Shown here in pieces: positions 17,990-21,303 of a stretch of 21,303 bases of DNA. Under the pieces are notes generated by a model, which was not told where the DNA came from, made no database searches, and saw only the letters and a program-made list of their open reading frames with translations. The stretch's first letter is position 1, and each line of letters starts with the position of its first letter. The stretch covers positions 1 through 21,303 of the forward strand of contig NXFV01001628.1 in the NCBI GenBank assembly GCA_002803225.1, written 5' to 3'. Source of the DNA: Gamarada debralockiae. Its lineage: Eukaryota > Ascomycota > Leotiomycetes > Helotiales > Hyphodiscaceae. The position numbers and the translations under genes were made by a program.

Positions 17990-19288
17990 TTGTTCCATTG
18001 GTGTGCCAGGGGTGGATCCCACATCCAAGAACGATATGGCTTGGCTAGCAAACTTCTAGCAACGTGGCCACAGGGAATGATAACGGCGCTTGCAAAGAAG
18101 ATCTATTGGGAGGTACCAGAAGTTGAGATCGCACGGAACTGGCATGGGGCAAAAGTCCAGGCTGCTCCACGCGTCTCAAACACCCCGGGATGGGATGATT
18201 TACGCAAGAGCCTCTTCAGCTACCACGAATTACGCCTTCAATGTTTCGATATTGCAAAACGATGCGAGGATGAGCAGCGTCCTATCATGCGCCTCGGTGA
18301 CGAGGTATCCGATCAGCAGAGCGAGCGCATATCCTACCTGAAGAAAGCTGCTGAGGAATGCCGGGAACGCCTTTTGAGCACGAAGTTGGAGCAGGCGATA
18401 GTGACTGAAATAGATTGCCTGCTCTCGAGCTCGATCAAGCTAACCTAGACAGACGTAATCAGTTGGAGTGCACAGCGCTATGAATTTGAGCCGCCGCGGA
18501 AGTTTGATCCAACCAGTCCTTTCGAGTCCGAACGATCTGCATTATTTCGAGACGTCGAACACTATCCAAGTGAAGCAAAATCAGCGTCAAACCTTTGCGC
18601 TACAACCACAGGCAGAACATTGATCACGATTCTCGTTTGGTTCAGCTCGCCCCTCTCGGTATAAAAGAGATCGATGTCGCTCGCTTCAAGTCTAACTTGC
18701 AAGGATTTCTGAACACCATGACCAGGCTCCCACACCTTCATAGCGGAGGGGACTCTTTTACAGATCGTGACGAGTCTTTCCGTGCATCTAGAGGTGGAAA
18801 CACACGTGCTTCGACACGCGTAATCCCTTCTCCATTCCGGTGCCATGGCAACCAAGGATCTGCTGCACGATAACCTCGCACACGCCCACGCGCTGTTCTT
18901 CTGTTTGCAAGGCCAAGGTTTTGGAAAGGAAAATTCTCGTCAACTCAGGCACACATGGCTAAGATTGATGGCGATTATTGCGATCTGCTATGGATGTACC
19001 TCGGAGCCTGCGTCCTTCTTGACGACTATAGATCGACTTCTTAGAGAACTAAGAGACAACTCCAGTAAGCTGCCTTGAAATTGCTTGAACGGTCAGCTGA
19101 TACGCCTAGAACAAACCGGCAGTCTCCTGCCAATCATGACGGAGCTTGCTCGCAGCAGCTGCCGAAATCACAAGGGCTGGAAAAGAGTTCTCGGGTCTTA
19201 CGGGCTTGTTCGAATGGAAAGACACTTGCGATATTTGTATGGAGCGGATTACAATTACCAGAGGGGAAGTTGCCGCCCAACACAATAG
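17990..19288 (+). pseudogene. Downstream part of the same decayed gene
   Basis: One reading frame from 17990 to 19288 carries protein-like text interrupted only by single stops: TAG 18446, TAA 18662, TGA 18710, TGA 18719, TAA 18821 and TGA 19076. Segments include LLATWPQGMITALAKKIYWE, HELRLQCFDIAKRCEDEQRP, SAQRYEFEPPRKFDPTSPFE, AHAHALFFCLQGQGFGKENS and RLMAIIAICYGCTSEPASFL. Each stop can be derived from CAA, CAG or CGA by a single C-to-T change, as expected of RIP or simple deamination decay. After about 19130 other frames also look coded (CDICMERITITRG in the frame of 19146; 19075-19551 open for 158 codons), so the 3' end is not resolved and may have a further frameshift. No known domain recognised here. 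Confidence 0.5.
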
Positions 19289-19556
19289 CTATTGGAATGA
19301 GAGACATCAGAGTACGGGATTTCATGGCCAGATCAGAGGTATCATTCAACCGGCGGAATGATGGCATTGGGGAAATGGATAGGGGTTCACTCAGTTTAGC
19401 TGCTGTGCAGCGAGGGGAAATTGCACTTGCTTCATTAGTTGGCACTTCAGAGTGTGCTGAAGCAATATTGTCGCAGAAGAGTTTCGGAACCTGGGTGCAG
19501 ACTTCAACTTTTCCATCTTCTCGCTCCAGATTCACTGAAGTCAGTCGATAGTACCC

Positions 19557-19627
19557 CTAAAAACTCAAAAAACTCAAAAAACAAAGAAAAGAAAAGAAAA
19601 GAAAAAGGAAAAAGGCAAAAGGCAGAT
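19557..19627 (+). repeat. Purine-rich simple repeat
   Basis: ACTCAAAAA repeated, then GAAAA units and AAAAAGG/AAAAAGGC units: an A/G microsatellite. The interval 19628-20060 beyond it holds no supportable gene. Confidence 0.7.
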
Positions 19628-19923
19628 AAATTTCAAATCCAAGATTCAGAGTGAATGATTAAAACAAGACGATGAAAATGGAATTTTATAACACTACCTG
19701 ATTTGGTTGTATAACCTTTTATTGTTAAGATGATATTGAGAGGAGCAAGTCCAGAAAGGGTTATGAGAAATGTGTACAAAGGACTCATAGCACTGGGAGA
19801 TGTTGACTTTGTTGAGATCTTAGGACAGATGGAGGTTTCGCGCCTGCCGCGGCGCTCACAGCATTTTAGAAAAGAGAGCTGGTTGTAATTCATGGAGAAT
19901 TTGACCTTAACTAGCATGAGTGC

Positions 19924-19941
19924 AGCGCGCCAAGGCGCGCT
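19924..19941. repeat. GC-rich hairpin, 8-bp arms
   Basis: AGCGCGCC (19924-19931) and GGCGCGCT (19934-19941) are exact reverse complements with a 2-nt loop, in an otherwise AT-rich setting. It could mark one edge of the GC-rich block that follows, but no partner end was found. Confidence 0.6.
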
Positions 19942-20070
19942 GGTGCGATTTTTCTGGGTGAGCGTGTGACACGTGACTGAAAACGGCCGTATGAAATATT
20001 ATCCGTAACTACAATAGGAACCCGACTAAAGTGAATTAAACGCAATTGTATTGTTATTCGCAGGTAAGTC

Positions 20071-20130
20071 TATATAAGTAAGGTTTAGTTTTCCTTCCTT
20101 CCTTTTTTTCTTTCCTTTTTACAACTAACA
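20071..20130 (+). promoter_or_regulatory. TATA box and CT-rich start region
   Basis: TATATAAG at 20071-20078 is followed by a pyrimidine-rich stretch (20089-20120) and an A/C-rich leader, the usual fungal core promoter order. It lies about 150 bp upstream of the start of the decayed DUF3716-type gene. Confidence 0.5.
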
Positions 20131-20330
20131 AATCAAATAACAACGTACGTCAACGCGCCTTACAGACTACAACTATACTTATCACTGATCGTAAATAGAT
20201 AAGCGACCCTTACGGACTCTAAACTATAGCCAATTTGGCCTAGAACGCTCTCGCGGCTTTTGCTGTAAGATATTTGTCTTCTTTACCTTTACCTTTAGAC
20301 TGAGCAGATACTAATGGACTAGGAGTATAG

Positions 20331-20505
20331 GCTGCCCCTGCCCCTGCCCCCGCTGCCCCCGCTGCCCCCGCTGCCCCCGCTGCCCCCGCTGCCGCCCCGC
20401 CGCCGCCCCTGCCCCTGCTGCCCCTGCCTCCGCTGGCCTTGCCCCGGCTGCTGCTGCCCTGCCTGCCCCTGCCCCTGCGCCTGCCCCTGCGCTGCCCCCG
20501 CTACC
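20331..20505 (+). repeat. GC-rich low-complexity tract (GCCCCCGCT-type units)
   Basis: Tandem GCTGCCCCC and GCCCCT units encode the Ala/Pro repeats of the overlapping decayed gene. The repeat is prone to slippage, which explains the frame change inside it. Both strands are open over it, so the minus-strand frame 20311-20595 is a shadow. Confidence 0.75.
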
Positions 20506-21037
20506 TGCCCGCCCTACCGCCGCTATGCTGGCTCTCGCGCGTCTGGCTCCGGTCCGCGCTGCTGTTGTGCGCCTAGGCCGTACTCCCAATAGCACTAGGC
20601 CCGCTAACCTAGAGGCTTTGCTTAGCCAGATTACTAGTCAAGTAAACCTTTAGGCATGTACACACTGTACTGGCGGGTCTGGTTGCTAGGTAGAGTGCGT
20701 GTCTGTGGCGGGTCGTTTTGGCGGTTCTTACGCCAACTGCTACTATAGCAGTAAAGGTGCTCGCTACTCTCTTCGTAAGTTATCCTTTTTCTTTTCTTCT
20801 TTGACTTATAGACTATAACTAACTTTTATAGGCCATAGGCGCTACTGCCGCTGCCGCCCCTGCTGCCGCTGCCGCCCCTGCCGCTCCTGCCCCTGCTCGC
20901 CCCCGCCGCCGTAAGTAATCCTCCTTTTAGTTTTATAGACTGTTACTGACCTTTATAGGCGCTGCTACTGTCCCTGCCCCGGCCGCCCCTGCCCCTGCCC
21001 CGGCCGCCCCTGCCCCTGCCGCCGCCGCTACTGCCGG

Positions 21038-21178
21038 CCCCTCTCGCCGCTTGTGCCAGGTTGCTCCTAGTGCTCGTATAGTTAACCGGGTCGCTCCCGC
21101 CGCCGCCGCTACCCCCTTCTCTCGCCCCTTACGCTAGGTCGCTCTTAATACTCGTATAGTTAACTAGGTCGCTCCTAG
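21038..21178 (+). repeat. Pair of diverged 78-bp-spaced direct repeats
   Basis: CTCGTATAGTTAAC occurs at 21073 and again at 21151, each inside a longer similar block (GGTYGCTC before, GGGTCGCTCC or AGGTCGCTCC after). In the decayed protein this gives two copies of an RIVN-x-VAP peptide. It looks like an internal duplication. Confidence 0.6.
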
Positions 21179-21266
21179 TAAAATTAAAGTCTATAAGTAC
21201 TTTCTAGATTACTCTTGGATAAGTTACAGGTAATACTTGTTACGGCGCGTGAATCACGTGATACTG

Positions 21267-21293
21267 GATTTCCCCCGCCGGGCGGGGGAAATC
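21267..21293. repeat. 27-bp near-perfect palindrome
   Basis: GATTTCCCCCGCC (21267-21279) and GGCGGGGGAAATC (21281-21293) are exact reverse complements around one central G. It is followed by AACTAG. The arm resembles the GATTTCCCGCC of the transposon right terminus at 9750-9760 (reverse strand). Confidence 0.75.
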
Positions 21294-21303
21294 AACTAGA
21301 ACT

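Larger units (their letters stand above)
20226..21230 (+). pseudogene. Ala/Pro-rich protein with DUF3716-like Cys domain, RIP-type decay
   Basis: Exon 1 20226-20264 reads IANLA*NALAAFA, with ATA where ATG is expected and TAG for a probable CAG. Intron 1 is 20265-20330. Exon 2 encodes long Ala/Pro repeats, shifts frame once in the repeat (about 20395), then LARLAPVRAAVVRLGRTPNS, NLEALLSQITSQVNL and the Cys domain ACTHCTGGSGC, VECVSVAGRFGGSYANCYYS, SKGARYSLR. The spacing matches the fungal DUF3716 domain as I know it; two expected Cys are now Tyr (SCANC to SYANC, ARCS to ARYS) and TAG stops replace codons. Introns 2 (20775-20838) and 3 (20911-20958) both join in phase 1 to further Ala/Pro-rich coding, ending at TAA 21228 with TAG stops at CAG-like sites. 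All identified lesions are C-to-T or G-to-A apart from the repeat frameshift. Function of the family is unknown. Confidence 0.7.

Noticed and set aside
20311..20595. 94-aa minus-strand Gly/Ala/Gln-rich frame
   Set aside because: Its openness follows from the GC-rich tandem repeat. The plus strand has the recognisable Cys domain and intron structure.

Overview
The window looks like nuclear DNA of a filamentous ascomycete (Pezizomycotina; a leotiomycete is possible, but I cannot place it more closely). The grounds are short 45-66 bp GT-AG introns with CTAAC/CTAAT branch sites, fungal-specific families (a KapC/Fcr3-type bZIP, a fungal BTB protein, a Cys-rich fungal domain I read as DUF3716), AT-rich gene-poor stretches, and C-to-T/G-to-A decay of repeats that looks like RIP.

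Layout. 1-1850: poor, AT-rich, one doubtful membrane ORF. 1849-4114 (-): an intact four-exon gene for a fungal multi-pass membrane protein of 663 aa. 4115-6300: long intergenic stretch with hairpins and two weak frames. 6357-7127 (+): decayed gene beginning with an LP-x-EIRD-x-IYE motif. 7602-9763: a complete pogo/Fot1-type Tc1-mariner transposon, 2162 bp, with TA target duplication and 24-bp terminal inverted repeats; its transposase is dead. 10027-10907 (+): intact three-exon mitochondrial 1-Cys peroxiredoxin. 11449-12036 (-): BTB/POZ gene with a frameshift. 13272-14354 (-): intact two-exon AP-1/Yap-type bZIP factor. 16903-19551 (+): decayed gene with tandem HTH-like repeats. 20226-21230 (+): decayed Ala/Pro-rich DUF3716-type gene, followed by a GC palindrome at the window end.

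The outstanding item is at 15982-16183. This is a tRNA-Glu(UUC) gene whose 72-nt body is split into four pieces. One 20-nt insert sits at the usual 37/38 intron position. The other two inserts (57 and 53 bp, in the D loop and inside the T stem) have every mark of spliceosomal introns: GTACGT...CTAAT...CAG and GTAGGT...CTAAC...CAG. Removing all three restores a perfect cloverleaf. The A and B boxes are uninterrupted, there is no TTTT inside, and a T7 terminator follows. If transcribed by Pol III and matured, this tRNA would need both tRNA splicing endonuclease and (apparently) the spliceosome.

The genes do not form an obvious pathway. The peroxiredoxin and the Yap-class bZIP lie 2.4 kb apart and both families are linked to oxidative stress, but the sequence does not show that they are functionally tied. 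Much of the rest is a graveyard of mutated repeats and family members, as is usual in gene-poor accessory fungal DNA.
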